Shown here: piece after piece, positions 49,122 to 61,854 of the stretch
How the letters are laid out: every line of letters starts with the position of its first letter
Numbering within the stretch: position 1 is the first letter of the stretch
NCBI GenBank assembly: GCA_026874595.1
Contig: CM049322.1
Location: 8,486,900-8,550,899, forward strand
Direction of reading: 5' to 3'
From: Sipunculus nudus
Taxonomy: Eukaryota; Annelida; Sipuncula; Golfingiida; Sipunculidae
DNA: 64,000 nt
Notes under the pieces: model-generated
Told to the model about the DNA's origin: nothing
The model's database searches: none
Seen by the model: only the letters and a program-made list of their open reading frames with translations
Translations under genes and position numbers: made by a program

Positions 49122-50954
49122 GTGGTTTATCATTTCTACCAGATACTGCTCTTACTGGTGGTTTATCATTTCTACGAGATTCTGCCCTTACTGGTGGTTT
49201 ATCATTTCTACGAGATACTGCTCTTACTGGTGGTTCCTCATTTCTACGAGATACTGCTCTTACTGGTGGTTTATCATTTCTACTAGATACTGCTCTTACT
49301 AGTGGTTTATCATTTCTACGAGGTACTGCCCTTACTGGTGGTTTATCATTTCAACGAGATACTGTGATTACTAGTGGTTTATCATTTCTACTAGATACTG
49401 CTCTTACTGGTGGTTTATCATTTCTACGAGATTCTGCCCTTATTAGTGGTTTATCATTTCAAGGAGATACTGCTCTTACTGGTGGTTCCTCATTTCTACG
49501 AGATACTGCTCTTACTAGTGGTTTATCATTTCTACGAGATACTGGCCTTACTAGTGGTTTATCATTTCTACGAGATTCTGCTCTTACTGGTGGTTTATCA
49601 TTTCTACGAGATACTGTGATTACTAGGGGTTTATCATTTCTACGAGATACTGCTCTTACTAGTGGTTTATCATTTCTACGAGATACTGCTCTTGCTGGTG
49701 GTTTATCATTTCTACGAGATACTGCTCTTACTAGTGGTTTATCATTTCTACGAGATACTGCTCTTACTAGTGGTTTATCATTTCTACGAGATACTGCCCT
49801 TACTAATGGTTTATCATTTCTACCAGATACTGCCCTTACTGGTGGTTCATCATTTCTACGAGATACTGCTCTTACTGGTGGTTTATCATTTCTACGAGAT
49901 ACTCCTCTTACTAGTGGTTTATCATTTCTACAAGATACTGCTCTTACTAGTGGTTTATCATTTCTACGAGATACTGCCCTTACTAATGGTTTATCATTTC
50001 TACGAGATACTGCCCTTACTAATGGTTTATCATTTCTACCAGATACTGTGATTACTAGTGGTTTATCATTTCTACCAGATACTGCCCTTACTAATGGTTT
50101 ATCATTTCTACGAGATACTGCCTTTACTAATGGTTTATCATTTCTACCAGATACTGCCCTTACTAGTGGTTTATCATTTCTACGAGATACTGCTCTTACT
50201 GGTGGTTTATCATTTCTACGTGATACTGCCCTTACTAGTGGTTTATCTTTTCTACGAGATACTGCCCTTACTAATGGTTTATCATTTCTACGAGATACTG
50301 CCCTTACTAATGGTTTATCATTTCTACCAGATACTGTGATTACTAGTGGTTTATCATTTCTACAAGATACTGCTCTTACTAGTGGTTTATCATTTCTACG
50401 AGATACTGCCCTTACTAATGGTTTATCATTTCTACGAGATACTGCCCTTACTAATGGTTTATCATTTCTACCAGATACTGTGATTACTAGTGGTTTATCA
50501 TTTCTACCAGATACTGCCCTTACTAATGGTTTATCATTTCTACGAGATACTGCCTTTACTTATGGTTTATCATTTCTACCAGATACTGCCCTTACTAGTG
50601 GTTTATCATTTCTACGAGATACTGCTCTTACTGGTGGTTTATCATTTCTACGTGATACTGCCCTTACTAGTGGTTTATCTTTTCTACGATATACTGCGAT
50701 TACTAATGGTTTATCATTTCTACGAGATACTGCCCTTACTGATGGTTTACCATTTCTACCAGATACTGCCCTTACTAGTGGTTTATCATTTCTACCATAT
50801 ACTGCTCTTACTAGTGGTTTATCTTTTCTACGAGATACTGCCCTTACTAATGGTTTATCATTTCTACGAGATACTGCCCTTACTAGTAGTTTATCATTTC
50901 CACCAGATACTGTGATTACTAGTGGTTTATCATTTCTACGAGATACTGTGATTA
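49122..50954. repeat. 36-bp minisatellite, about 51 units, with 12-unit higher-order period
   Basis: The unit starts GTGGTTTATCATTTCTACGA and ends GATACTGCTCTTACTA; length is strictly 36 bp. Because 36 is divisible by three and the unit lacks stops, frames on both strands stay open. The longest, 49040-51010 (+), would encode about fifty copies of GLSFLRDTALTS. It has no in-frame ATG (it opens at GTG), so I do not annotate it as a gene, although splicing from an upstream exon cannot be excluded. Variant units (GTGATTACT instead of CTCTTACT) recur so that 50058 onward repeats at 50490, a 432-bp (12-unit) period. Confidence 0.92.
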
Positions 50955-51010
50955 GCTTTATATTCGTGGAGTTGAAATTTCGCAATTTTCACTTTTCCGT
51001 TGTTCGGTGA

Positions 51011-52200
51011 AGGTTCCATTTTCGTGATCACAAAACAAAAGCCTTAAACATAGATTATCACCGTTATCATGTGAACTAATTTTATCAAATATTATGTGCA
51101 CAAAATCTTATTAAAAATATTGTTCATTAACGGCAGACTTTGTCATTTAAAATATCAATCTTTGAACATACACAGTCTATTTTTATTCATAATGTTTACC
51201 TTTTGTTTTTCAACTTTGCCTTCAACAATGGGACCTCTTATTCATGAAGGTTTTATTTTTTTGCAATAATTGTCCTTTCGAAAGTCGCGATTATCGCGAA
51301 TTTGAAACCCTTGCGAACCAAAAAGGCAACCACAGTATATATTATTAAGCTTTGCAAAATAATTACATTTACTTATTATAAAGTTCTAACACAGCATTTA
51401 AAATATTTGGTCAAGTTGTAACTTAACTTATTATACCTCATATTCACACCTAAAATGACCTTCAAAATCAGAAAACATCACGAACCTGCAAGGTAACTTC
51501 CTGATAATGGAGAACAAGGTGTCATTTATTGAACACTTTTATTAACCATAAATGTCATTTCTCTACTGGCCAATGCAAGGACATAATAGCTTATTGATTA
51601 ATCCTAGCAATACCAGGACCATATAAGAACTACAGGGATTAAATGACAAGATAAAATATAAAGAAACTTTACACTGATAAGCACTGTCCTGGGGGGGGGG
51701 GGGGGGTCACATTTCCAGTTAACTGGTAAAACAGTAACATTTATCATTTTGATTTATAACATCAGTTTTTATTTACTTTTTATTTACTTTGCTATTCATT
51801 TGTTTCCCCTTCTTTGCAATTAGCTTTTCTGTTGTGTGCAAACAAAAACTGTTGGTAAAATTGTTAACAAGCAAAGATTATTGTTACTTGATCCGCACTT
51901 AATTCCCTAAATTACATCCAGCGTGTTTACAGGGATATAATCCTTGTGATTTACCAGAATTGTAGCATGATCAATAATGAAGTTTTATAAGCATGATGAG
52001 TTTATAACAAGTACAACAACACATGCTGATACACATCACTCATTATATACTATCAACATTAAGAGTCAGCCAAAAGCCAAGCACTCTGTGAGTATTTTCA
52101 GAGCTGTAAGAAGTGTTACTCTGGATTTTGTGGGATCACTTCAAATCAAGCAAAAATTATAGTCATCTGAAGGATGAAACACCCATTTCAAAACTATAAC
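51011..52200. other. Stretch without a recognisable gene
   Basis: AT-rich. It contains a 16-base G run at 51691-51706 and otherwise nothing recognisable. Confidence 0.45.
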
Positions 52201-52310
52201 TAGTGGTGGTGTGCCGAATAATCATTTTAATCGATGACTGGTCATTTTCTTTCAAAACTGATTAAATAAATTGCATTTTTGCATTTGATTAAAACCGATT
52301 ATGCATGCAA
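52201..52310 (+). mobile_element. Possible single terminus of an hAT-type element
   Basis: TAGTGGTGGTGTGCCGAATAATC followed by AATCGATGACTGG resembles the TAGTGGTGGG terminus with CGAT-rich subterminal sequence of the complete element at 63337. No matching second end or target duplication was found, so this is a fragment at best. Confidence 0.3.
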
Positions 52311-52573
52311 ATGCAAGGAATATAATCCTATCAGAGATATACAAACACAAGGTAAGGAACAGCATCAGAACAGAACCTTGCACAGCCAACAATCATCAGA
52401 GCAAGTCGATCTTGGATGCAGGGGGAATGATGGTTTCATTATGAATACCGAGGTACATGCCACACTATATACTAGGGTCAATATTTTAGGTATTAGTACT
52501 AGTTTGCCTCATATTTCAAGGTAATAAAGAAAGAACATAAAACTAGATATTTCTTGGCACCACAGGTGCCATA

Positions 52574-54117
52574 GTATCCCCAGCCAATTAACCTCCCCCC
52601 CCCCCCCTTTAAGAATAGGCCCCATCTTCAGCAAAAATTAATATCAGACCACAATCATTGAAAAGGTCACTCTCATAGAAAAGGTCATGACTCCAATTTC
52701 AATATACATCATCCCCTAACCCATGTTTATGTATATACATAATATGAAAGAAATCTGTCCATTAGTTTTTGAAATATAATGCTCACAGTACTGTTAAGTG
52801 GCAATGATGGGGTGATAAACGGCACGAAAACAAGTAAAAGAATAACAGATGGTGCTACCTGTTTCCGGGTACATGACAACACTATCCAAGATCTTTAGTC
52901 AAGTTGATTTTTAGACCAATCCATGCATCCCTTATTCAGATATTAATGATTTTGTGTAATTTTTACCATATACGGCAGTATTAAAGGTCAATGCCACTCT
53001 CATAGGAAAGGTCATGACCCCAATTTAAAAAAAATCATCCATTAACCCATGTCTATGTATATGCATAATATGAAAGAAATCTGCACATAAATTTTTTACT
53101 TATAATCCTCACAGTACTGTTAATGGCAATTATCGGGATATTAAATGGCACGAAAACAAGTAAAAAATTAAAAGATGGCGCCACCTGTTTCCAGTACATG
53201 ACAATACTATCCAAGATCTTCGTTCAAGTTGATTTTTTGACCAATCCATGCAAGATTTCTTGAGATATTAAAGAATTATATGTGATTTTCCCCAAAATTT
53301 GACCTATCTAAGGTCAAGGACACTCTCCTAGTAAAGGTCATGGCCTCATTTTCTATATACATCATCCCATAACCCATGTAAAGGCCACTCTAATAGGAAA
53401 GGTCATGACCCTTATTTATATATACATCATCCCATAACCCATATCTATGTATATGCATAATATGAAAGCAATCTGTCCATTAGTGTTTGACTTATAACGC
53501 TCACAGTACCGTTAAGTGGCAATGATGGGGGTATTTAACGGCACAAAAACAAGTAAAAGAATAACAGATGGTGCCACCAGTTTCCGGTACATGACAATAC
53601 TATCCAAGATCTTCGGTCAAGTTGATTTTTGGATCAATCCATGCATCCCTTTTTGAGATATTAATGATTTTGTGTGATTTTCACCATATAGGGCAATATT
53701 CAAGGTCAAGGCCACTCTCATAGGAAAGGTCATGACCCCAATTTAAATAAACATCATCCTATAACCAATATCTATGTATATGCATAATATAAAAGAAATC
53801 TGTCCATTAGTTTTTGACTTGATCTTCGATCAACTTGATTTTGGGATTAATCCATGCAAGATTTCTTATGATATTAAAGAATTTGTGTGATTTTCCCCAA
53901 AATTTAACCTATTCAAGGTCACGGACACTCTCCTAGTAAAGGTCATGACCTTTTTTTAAATACGCGTCGTCCTCTCACACATATCTATACATGTACTAAG
54001 TTTAGTAAAGATCCGTGAAATATTTTTTGAGTTATCGCGCCAAGAAGATTTATTTGCGTGCGGCGGCGGCGGGACCGGTATGAAAACATAGTATCCCCTG
54101 ACTTTGTCTGGGGATAC
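52574..54117. mobile_element. Repeat family 3: 1.5-kb element with short terminal inverted repeats and internal tandem units
   Basis: GTATCCCCAG (52574-52583) is matched in reverse complement at 54108-54117. The right end also forms a hairpin, GTATCCCC...GGGGATAC with an 11-nt loop. Inside are four imperfect units of about 330-390 bp carrying AAAGGTCATGACCCC, CATCATCCC.TAACCCAT, CTATGTATATGCATAATATGAAAG, CACAGTACTGTTAA, ATGGCGCCACC and CCAAGATCTTCGGTCAAGTTGAT. A GC-rich CGGCGGCGGCG block lies just before the right end. There is no transposase frame. It looks non-autonomous; its class is not assigned. Confidence 0.6.
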
Positions 54118-56280
54118 AATTAAATTATATATTCCTCTAATCACCATTGATTTTTTCCATTATGATAAAAGTTAAATAGTATTCATTAATCAAACCTTAA
54201 CCTACTGCATTTTTATGAGACAATATTTATTTTTATTATAGACATACCTATGTATAGTCATACTCATATGCACTTTGCATTTGTATGAATACTATCGTAC
54301 AATTTCATTAACTGGTATTAATTTTTTTTCAGTTTTTCTTTTGTTCATTCGTAATTAAACAATGATCAATTCAAAATTACTTACTGTTATATATTTACTT
54401 TACAGTAGAACAGACATTTTGCCCACAATAGAGAGGTGTCCTTGGTAGGGAGGTTATAGATTTTGGGACCTACTTTCAAGAGACTGCCCTTGTATGGCCA
54501 TTAAAAGGAGGTGCCCTTAGTACAGAGGTGCCCATAAGGGCAGGTTACACTGTAATTACTTTATAGAGGGAGAGAGAGAGAGAGAGAGAGAAATAATTTA
54601 TTTGACACAAAAGTAATGTATCCATAAATATATATTTAACATTATATAAAGATATATTTTTACTTGAACTATAGGCATGTAATTATACGTGAACCAAGTT
54701 ACCTACAGTAATAGCACTCAAAAGGCACAACCATGTTCTGACCAAACTCACATAAAAAATAATCCTAAGGAGACTGAAACAATGGTAATTTTCACAGCAG
54801 GCAGTTTTAATTAAAGCTTTATTCCAGTCCACTTGCTGTTATTCAGACAAATTTCTTTCTGTCAAAAACAGCTCAAGTCTTTAAAATAAAACAGTATTAC
54901 TTTTCCACATGGGTTCATATTACACGGCTAAGCTGAACACAATATGGCTTTTATTAATGAAACACAAAAAAACGATGATTCTTTTTTTATTCCCAGCACT
55001 TAAGGATCCTTTAAACGAGTCTCATCCCACAATAAAACCTCCTTCAAGTGCTGTGTTTATTAAACATGCTGCATTCATTAAACAAACCCCCCGATTGTTT
55101 CCACCGCTCGATCACATCCCCTCATCTTGGTACATTTTTCCCTTGTAATTACAGCAATCTGTGTGCTTAAATAATCGCATAGTTCAGGTACTTTTTCGAC
55201 AAGCCTAGCCTGGTATATCCAAATTAAATCCAGCCGATATCCCCCTTCATACCCCTCATCCAATTACAGGAACCAATAAGATTCAACCTGCCTTATTCCT
55301 CCGAACCTCTCTCAAGCTCCTCATAAATAAACGTAAAATTGCATGTTTATGATTACAGTGATTACATAATGGAACCAGGCTCTCAAAGTGATTGTGCATG
55401 CTTACAATAACAATGATTTTTTCACTTCACCAGCCTCCAAAAATATTTTAACACAAGTTGATGTCTACAAAGATTATGTAATCATACCAACTTTCATTAT
55501 CCTGAAATATTTGAACTCCAAAATTTTCCAACAAATAAACCATCATCTTTCCTCTGCAGCTAAAACTGGAACTGCAAATTTAATTTAATTCCCCAATTCC
55601 ATTTTAACTTTATACCCTAATGTGTCTATCTTGGGGCTGTACAAGATTGTGAGTAGTTCATGCAAAGAAAGGTACCGTAACTGCAGTAAAAACAAGGATC
55701 CTTGAAGTTAACACAAGTATTAAGCCTGCCACCCATAGGTGCTTTTACTATGAAATGCTGCGATGTAACTGAAATCACAAGAGATCTGGGACCAGTTACT
55801 GATTTTTATTTTATAGGAATCATTGAAGGCATGAGTTTTGTGACCCAACTTGTAACTGATATACACAAAGTTTCAGGGATATCACTTGAGTAAAATCAAC
55901 AATTGTCAAACTTGAACCTGAATCTCCCAGTACACATGATGACAGCAAATTCCACCAAGGACTGAACAGCAATTTTTGGAGATCTCTTTTCACAAAGCAA
56001 ATTATATATACTGTAACTGATGGTGGTGGCATTAAACCACTGTCACACAACTCCTCCATGGCCGGAAACATAAAAATCCCTTTCTCAGGAAGTGAAATGT
56101 TGGGAAGTGTGTCCTAAGATGGTCATTTTTCATATTTTCACATGAATCCTGAGGAATTTGTCATTATTTTGTTAACTCCATGAAGGGTCTGTTGCAGTTT
56201 CATCATTCAGAAAAGCATGATAGGCTATTTATCTAGTGCGTGAATTCAGCCCATGGAAAACTCATCCAGGATGAAGCCAG
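54118..56280. other. Low-repeat stretch, possible regulatory DNA
   Basis: No gene found. Apart from a (GA)n at 54567-54591 it matches none of the local repeats. The part from 54960 to 55600 is rich in homeodomain-type (TAATTACAG, CCAATTACAG), forkhead-type (TGTTTATTAAACA, AATAAACG), SOX-type (AACAATGAT) and PAR-bZIP-type (TTATGTAAT) sequences. Such sites are frequent by chance in AT-rich DNA, so the regulatory reading is only a suggestion. Confidence 0.3.
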
Positions 56281-57182
56281 CAAAAAAATTAAAGATGTGT
56301 CCTGTGACCTTGACCTTTGGGCCCAAAAGCAATTCGGGTCTTGCTTTTTCAATGGGACATATACAAGTCAAGTTTACAAATCTATACATCAATAAAAGCA
56401 GGAATTATCATCCAGAAACTAATTTTTAGACAAATGGCTCCTGTGACCTTCACATTTGACCTTGTGACCTCAAATTTGAAAGGGGTCTTCCACTCCTGGC
56501 AGGTGAACTATATGTGCAAGATGAAAGATCTGAGATGAATTGTTTGGCTGAAAATGCATCCACAGTTTTTTAAAGATGTGTCCTGTGACCTTGACCTTTG
56601 ACCTTATGACCCCAAAATCAATTCGGGTCTTGCTTTTCCAATGGGTCATATACAAGTCAAGTTTGAAATCCATACCTAAATAAAAGCAGGAATTATCATC
56701 CAGAAACTAATTTTTGGACAGATGACTCCTGTGACCTTCACCTTTGACTTTGTGACCTCAAAATTGATAGGGGTCTTAGTCTATTGGCAGATGTACTATA
56801 TGTGCAAGGTGAAAGATCTGAGATAAAATGTTTGGCTGAAAATGCATCCACAATCTTTTAAAGATGTGTCCTGTGACCTTGACCTTTTACCTCATGACCC
56901 CAAAATCAATTTGAGTCTTGCTTTTTCAATGGGACATATATAAGTCAAGTTTGAAATCAATACATCAATAAAAGCAGGAATTATCATCCAGAAACTAATT
57001 TTTTGACAGATAGCTCTTGTGGCCTTGACCTTTGACCTTGTGACCCCAAAATTGATATGGATCATCCACTATTGGCAAGTGAGCTATATATTCAAGATGG
57101 AAGACCTGGGATGAAAGTTTGGCTTAAAATGCATCCACAGTATCCTTTAAGATGCGAATCCAGTGACCTTGACCTTTGACCT
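56281..57182 (+). repeat. Repeat family 2 array, left of the LINE insertion
   Basis: Six to seven imperfect units of about 140-290 bp with CCTGTGACCTTGACCTTTGACC, AAAATGCATCCACA, GTCATATACAAGTCAAGTTTGAAATC and GGAATTATCATCCAGAAACTAATTTTT. Exact TGACCTTTGACC occurs at 56592, 57026 and 57170. The array is cut at 57182 by the LINE and continues at 62247. Confidence 0.75.
57171..57182. repeat. Left copy of 12-bp target-site duplication
   Basis: GACCTTTGACCT directly left of the LINE 3' end. The identical sequence stands at 62247-62258 on the other side. Confidence 0.7.
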
Positions 57183-57234
57183 GTATTTTTATTATCATCA
57201 TATATAACTTACAAGTCATCAAATAATGGTAATT

Positions 57235-58098
57235 TCACAACATGCAACGCAATATGCATTCAGATTCCTTCAATACACTTAAATTTGTTTGTTTTCCATA
57301 TTTTGTTTTGCTTATACATAGCTTCGCAATAAGAATCATTTCATTTATCTGAGCCTGCTTTAGTTTCGAAAATCCTGACGTATATCCTAGAAGTTCCTCA
57401 GTCAATTTTATGTTATCTCCTATTCTATTCTGAATAATGTTTTCAACTCTATTCCAGAACTGTCTTAGCTCTCTACATTGCCAGAAAATATGTTCTACAT
57501 ATTCTGTGTCTCCACATACAGGACACTTATTAGTGTCATATTTACCCATTTTGTGTAATAATATTCTAGTAGGCCAAATATTATGTAATATTTTCCACTT
57601 CATCATTTTCAATCTTATTTCATTTGTACATCTATAAATCATCTTCCAGTGTTCTCTTGAACTCTGACAAGAAGGATATTTTCTCGTCCAAAATTTTGCA
57701 GGGTATATTTGTTCTACGCGTACGTTCTCAGTAACTATGCCACGGAGTTGCTTTGTGTCATATTTTTCTATATAAACATTATTTAGAAGGATTTTTTTTA
57801 TGTTTCTTAATTTCTATAGTCCCCTTTGCAAGAAAGTTTTTAACGCTGTATACACTACATTATACTCTATAATTCTACCCGGAGTGCGTCCTAATGCTTC
57901 TACTGTACTTTCATATGATCGCACATTGTTGCTCAATATCATGTCATTTACATATATTATACCTTTTTCTATCCAGTTTTCAAAGTAGATTGGTTTGCCT
58001 GCACAAAGAACAAGTTTATTATTCCATAAAATACTTGATCTTGAGACTGCCTTAAAATCACTGTTCAAATTTAAAAGGTGATTAAAATATATTTGCAA
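57235..58098 (-). pseudogene. LINE ORF2, C-terminal region with Cys/His motif
   Basis: The segment 57642-57235 carries KWKILHNIWPTRILLHKMGK followed by CPVCGDTEYVEHIFWQC, the zinc-binding motif found after many LINE reverse transcriptases, then LRQFWNRVENII. The piece 58098-57814 (NLNSDFKAVSRSSILWNNK) belongs to the connecting region. The two pieces are in different frames. Confidence 0.82.
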
Positions 58099-58175
58099 AA
58101 ATCTGAAGTTATGTGGGAACCCCCTTTCAAGTTGTCAGGATGTATATCACTCTCAAAAACACTTATTCCGTTTCC

Positions 58176-59845
58176 TTACCTAGAATAATGAAAGTATGCT
58201 ATATTTTTCAAAATATCCTCAGACTCACTTGCTAACATTTTTACCCATTTTAATGCCATAGCTTTTTGCATATCATGTACATCAATCATTTCTAATCCTC
58301 CCATTTCATAATCAGACTTCACAATTCTTCTTCTTATTTTCTCACAAGATCTTTTCCCGCTAACTCCTCTTTTCCATATGAAATTATATAATATTCCATT
58401 TACCCGTTTTATAAACTTATCTGGCATCAACAAGGATTGCATTAGGTATATTATTTGCGATAACAGGTAGGTTTTTGTTATGATTATCTTGCCAAAATTG
58501 GTGAGGCTTCTACGTTCCCATTTATTAATTTCTTTTAGCATCTTGTTTATTTTTTTCCGAGTTATTATCTATTTTTATCTCTCCTGAATTGAATTCCCAA
58601 GATATTCATTTTGTTATCAGGATATAGTTTCCACCTAATATTTCCAACCCTTGTCTGATTTTCTCTTGATGCCCCACATCGCTTCCGACTTATGTTCATT
58701 CAATTGTAATCCTGAAATATTTGAAAAATATTTGATTAGTCGTAAGGCTTCATTTATATCATTTTGATCATGCACAAACAAAGTCGTGTCGTCTGCATAT
58801 TGGGCTATCTTGAGTGTTTTGGAGGATAAGTACGTATGGGCAACTCAAATCCTTTAAAATTTTGACTTTGTCTTATTTTACATGCTAGAATTTCTACCCC
58901 TAATACAAATGCCAATGGAGAAAACGGACGGCCTTGCCTGACACCCCTTTCAACCTGAAACCACCTGGATAGCCAACCGTTATATAATATGCAGTTTTCG
59001 GTGTTACTATTTAGAACATTGAACCAACGCAGAAATTCTGATCTAAACCCGAAGGTTTTAAATGCTCGCCAATGAATTGTTTTGAGATTGTATCGAAAGC
59101 CGCTTTAAAATCTAGCGCGACTACTGCGCCTTTTTTTTTATCATTTTTGTGGGTATAAGTAATAACGTCATATATTAGTCTTATCGTGGTAGCAATATTC
59201 CGTTCCTTAATAAATCCAACTTGATCTGTATTTATGGCTTCTAATATAACTCTCTGCAAACGCTTAGCGAGAACTTTTGCTAAAAGTTTATAATCTGTAT
59301 TAGTTAAGGTTATTGGTCGCCAATTGCGCAAATCGTTTTTTGGCAAGTTCTTTCCTTTGTGTATTAATTTTATAATTCCTCTGGCCTGTATTCTGATAAC
59401 TTTCCCTGTCTAAAAGATTCATTGAAAGCGTCAGTTACTAACGTTCGTAAATTTACCCAAAACATTTTATAAACTTCTGTTGTCAATCCATCTAAACCTG
59501 GACTGGATCCATTTTTCATTTGCTTTAACGCATTACCAACTTCAACTGGTGACATTAACCACTCACATTTCTGTCGATTTCTCTGCGATATTTTCGATAT
59601 TTTAACGCCAGAAATGAACCTTTCAAATCCCTGTTCATTGAAGCTAGTCTTTGCTTTGTACTGGTTCCAGTAAAAAAGTATTGCTCATTCCTAATTTCAT
59701 CTTGGTTTAAGGTTTCAGAGCCGTTAAGTGTTTTTAGCGATGGTATAAAATTTTGGGCGGCCCTCTGTTTTTCCAGCGATAAAAAAATATTTATTATTCT
59801 TCTCGACCTCTTCAATCCATTTAACACGCGCCCGAATTTGAGCAC
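58176..59845 (-). pseudogene. LINE ORF2, reverse transcriptase domain (broken)
   Basis: Fingers/palm motifs in order: NALKQMKNGSSPGLDGLTTE, then NWRPITLTNTDYKLLAKVLA, VALDFKAAFDTI (first catalytic Asp), the RQGRPFSPLAF motif near 58900, and the YADD catalytic box at 58799-58788. Further downstream is KIIITKTYLLSQIIYL. The segment 59845-59555 before it is the linker between endonuclease and reverse transcriptase. Stops and frameshifts occur between 59370 and 59346, near 59010, and between about 58830 and 58541. Confidence 0.88.
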
Positions 59846-59876
59846 TTCCAGCTTCTTGGATATGTTTTATTTCTAA

Positions 59877-60934
59877 CTATTTTTTTATCTTAATCATTTT
59901 TTTAATAGTTTCCTTATTATCAGGAGTAATCGCTATTTGACGCTCCAGATCATCTAGTGAACAGTTTAAAAGTTTCATTTCATTTTTATTTTTTATTGCT
60001 TTGTCTTTGCTGTAGTTCCAAGCAACCGTTTTTATCTCAAGCTTACACAAGTCCGATTTTCTTAATGGATTTATATTAGCCGTATTGTAATAGGCAATGA
60101 AGGATTCTAACTTATCATTCATCAAATCTAACAATTTTTTATCATGCAATAATGAGTTATTAAACTTCCAATATGATGGTCCTCTTTCAATTCGTATAGC
60201 AATTATTTCAAGTATTACGGCTCTATGGTCTGTACACGGGTACGACATAATATTTATATCTTTCATATTTTCTAGTGCAAAAGCATTTCCGAGTATATAA
60301 TCCAGGCGTCGAGCTCTAAAAGGCTGCAATTTACACCAAGTGTATTCCTTGACATTTTGATGGGAGATCCGCCATAGATCATGAAGGCCTGCCGTATTCA
60401 TAAAATCTTAAATGCCAGAACTTCGTTATTGTTATGTGGGTTTCCTGAAATGATGTCCATTTTGTTATCTAACACTGTGTTAAAATCTCCCATTACTAAT
60501 AAACAATCTTCAACACCACCCTCACATTTTCTGATAACTTTTGAAAGATTCTGTAAAAACGTAATTTTTTCGGTCTTATTACATGGGGCATATACATTGC
60601 AAATTCGGTAAAGTTTGTCATGAAATACGAAAGATATGACTATTACCCTATCCTGACATAACTCCACTTTGATTCAACCTGTTAGGGAACTGAAATTTTT
60701 ACTAATTAATATAGAAACCCCTCTGCTGTGATTTGTACCATGTGCATGATACATTTTACCTTTCCATTCAAGCTCTACCTGCTTTACTATATTTTCATCA
60801 AGATAGGTCTCCTGTATACATGCTACGTGTATTCTGTCCTTGCACAGTTTATTAAAAATAACTCTACGTCTGGTTTTGTTTCGGATGCCATGACAATTCA
60901 GGCTAGCTACCCGTATATTGTCCATAAACAGCAC
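59877..60934 (-). pseudogene. LINE ORF2, endonuclease domain (broken)
   Basis: Begins VASLNCHGIRNK, then CIQETY (catalytic Glu of the AP-endonuclease fold), GVSILISKNF, NVYAPCN, MGDFNTVLD, RRLDYILG and TDHRAVILEI (the SDH motif with Thr for Ser). The domain is about 240 residues plus a linker, the usual size. It falls into three pieces (60934-60674, 60667-60398, 60401-59877) separated by frame breaks. In active elements the domain nicks target DNA to prime reverse transcription. Confidence 0.85.
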
Positions 60935-61023
60935 ACAGTTCTATCCGTAGCCGATTGCGTAGTCCGGGGACCTTTCCTTGCCTCATCAGTGATGAACATA
61001 GTCCGAGCTAGGGGGCTCTGTCG

Positions 61024-61854
61024 TTATGAGAAGGTTGTTTGATCCCGATCCGACACTTGAAGCCTTTTCTGTTCTTGGCTGGTATTCACCGGCGACGTTG
61101 ATGCTTTTCGTTTGTTCTTGTCGTTTGTATCTTTTCCTTGACTCAGGAATTTTGTCAATGGAGTTTCGCCGGGATTGCTAATCCTGGAGAGGGAAGAGGA
61201 CCTCGGTCTCATTCGGGATGGCTTGGCGTGGCCTCCAGGCCCTGGTCTTTGCGGTTTTGCATTACCATTGTCGTTAACAGAGTGTACTGTCGGCGTATCC
61301 ATGGCTATATCCCAATTTGCGGTTTCCCTGGGTCGCTCGCTTTCAAGGGAACATTGAGGATCGCCGGATCTGTGACCGTCTAGTCTGCATATTTTGCATC
61401 GAATCGGCCCTTACGGTGCCCTTTTTCAAGTTACTTCCGCCATTTTGTCTTCCTTACTTTGTTCTTTGTGGTATATGGTGGCTTCAAAAAGTCCCATCGT
61501 GACGGTTTTTGCTAAGGGCTGCTTTGGATTTGTGATATAGACAATAAATCTCCCCGTTTTCCATCTTGTCAGTTTTCCGGCTTCATCTCTTTCACAGTCG
61601 TAAATGACTTATGATCTTATCACGCATTCCAGGTTAACCAAAGCATTTTCAGTCTCAATATTTGCGTATGATAACGGTATATTGTCAACGATCACTTTTG
61701 TTGTATCTTGTTGCTCTTGGCCATTTTCATTTTGATCAATAAATATATTTTGAGCATGAGACAAAAGTACTACCCCACGAATCTGAAACCCATTTATAAG
61801 CATGTCCGCCCTTGCTTCATCACTTATCTCCGCGTATGCGTTGTGCTCCATCTA
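61024..61854 (-). pseudogene. LINE ORF1 remnant with zinc knuckle
   Basis: The 5' part (61851-61609) contains VDNIPLSYANIETENALVNL, like the RRM-type start of LINE ORF1 proteins. A frame break follows, then a stretch around GRFIVYITNPKQPLAKTV. A zinc knuckle CKICRLDGH...C (Cys-x2-Cys-x4-His-x6-Cys) is encoded near 61370-61420. A Pro/Ser/Arg-rich basic tail runs to 61024. ORF1 proteins bind the element's RNA. The frame breaks and stops around 61610 and 61430 make it a pseudogene. Confidence 0.72.

Noticed and set aside
49040-51010. A 656-codon open frame that looks like a secreted repeat protein
   Set aside because: It lies on a 36-bp satellite whose period keeps several frames open on both strands, and it has no in-frame ATG. 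Kept as a repeat; the coding option is listed only as a finding.
56470-56673. Open frames within the family 2 repeat arrays (also at 44194-44415)
   Set aside because: They follow repeat units and differ between units by frame-shifting changes.
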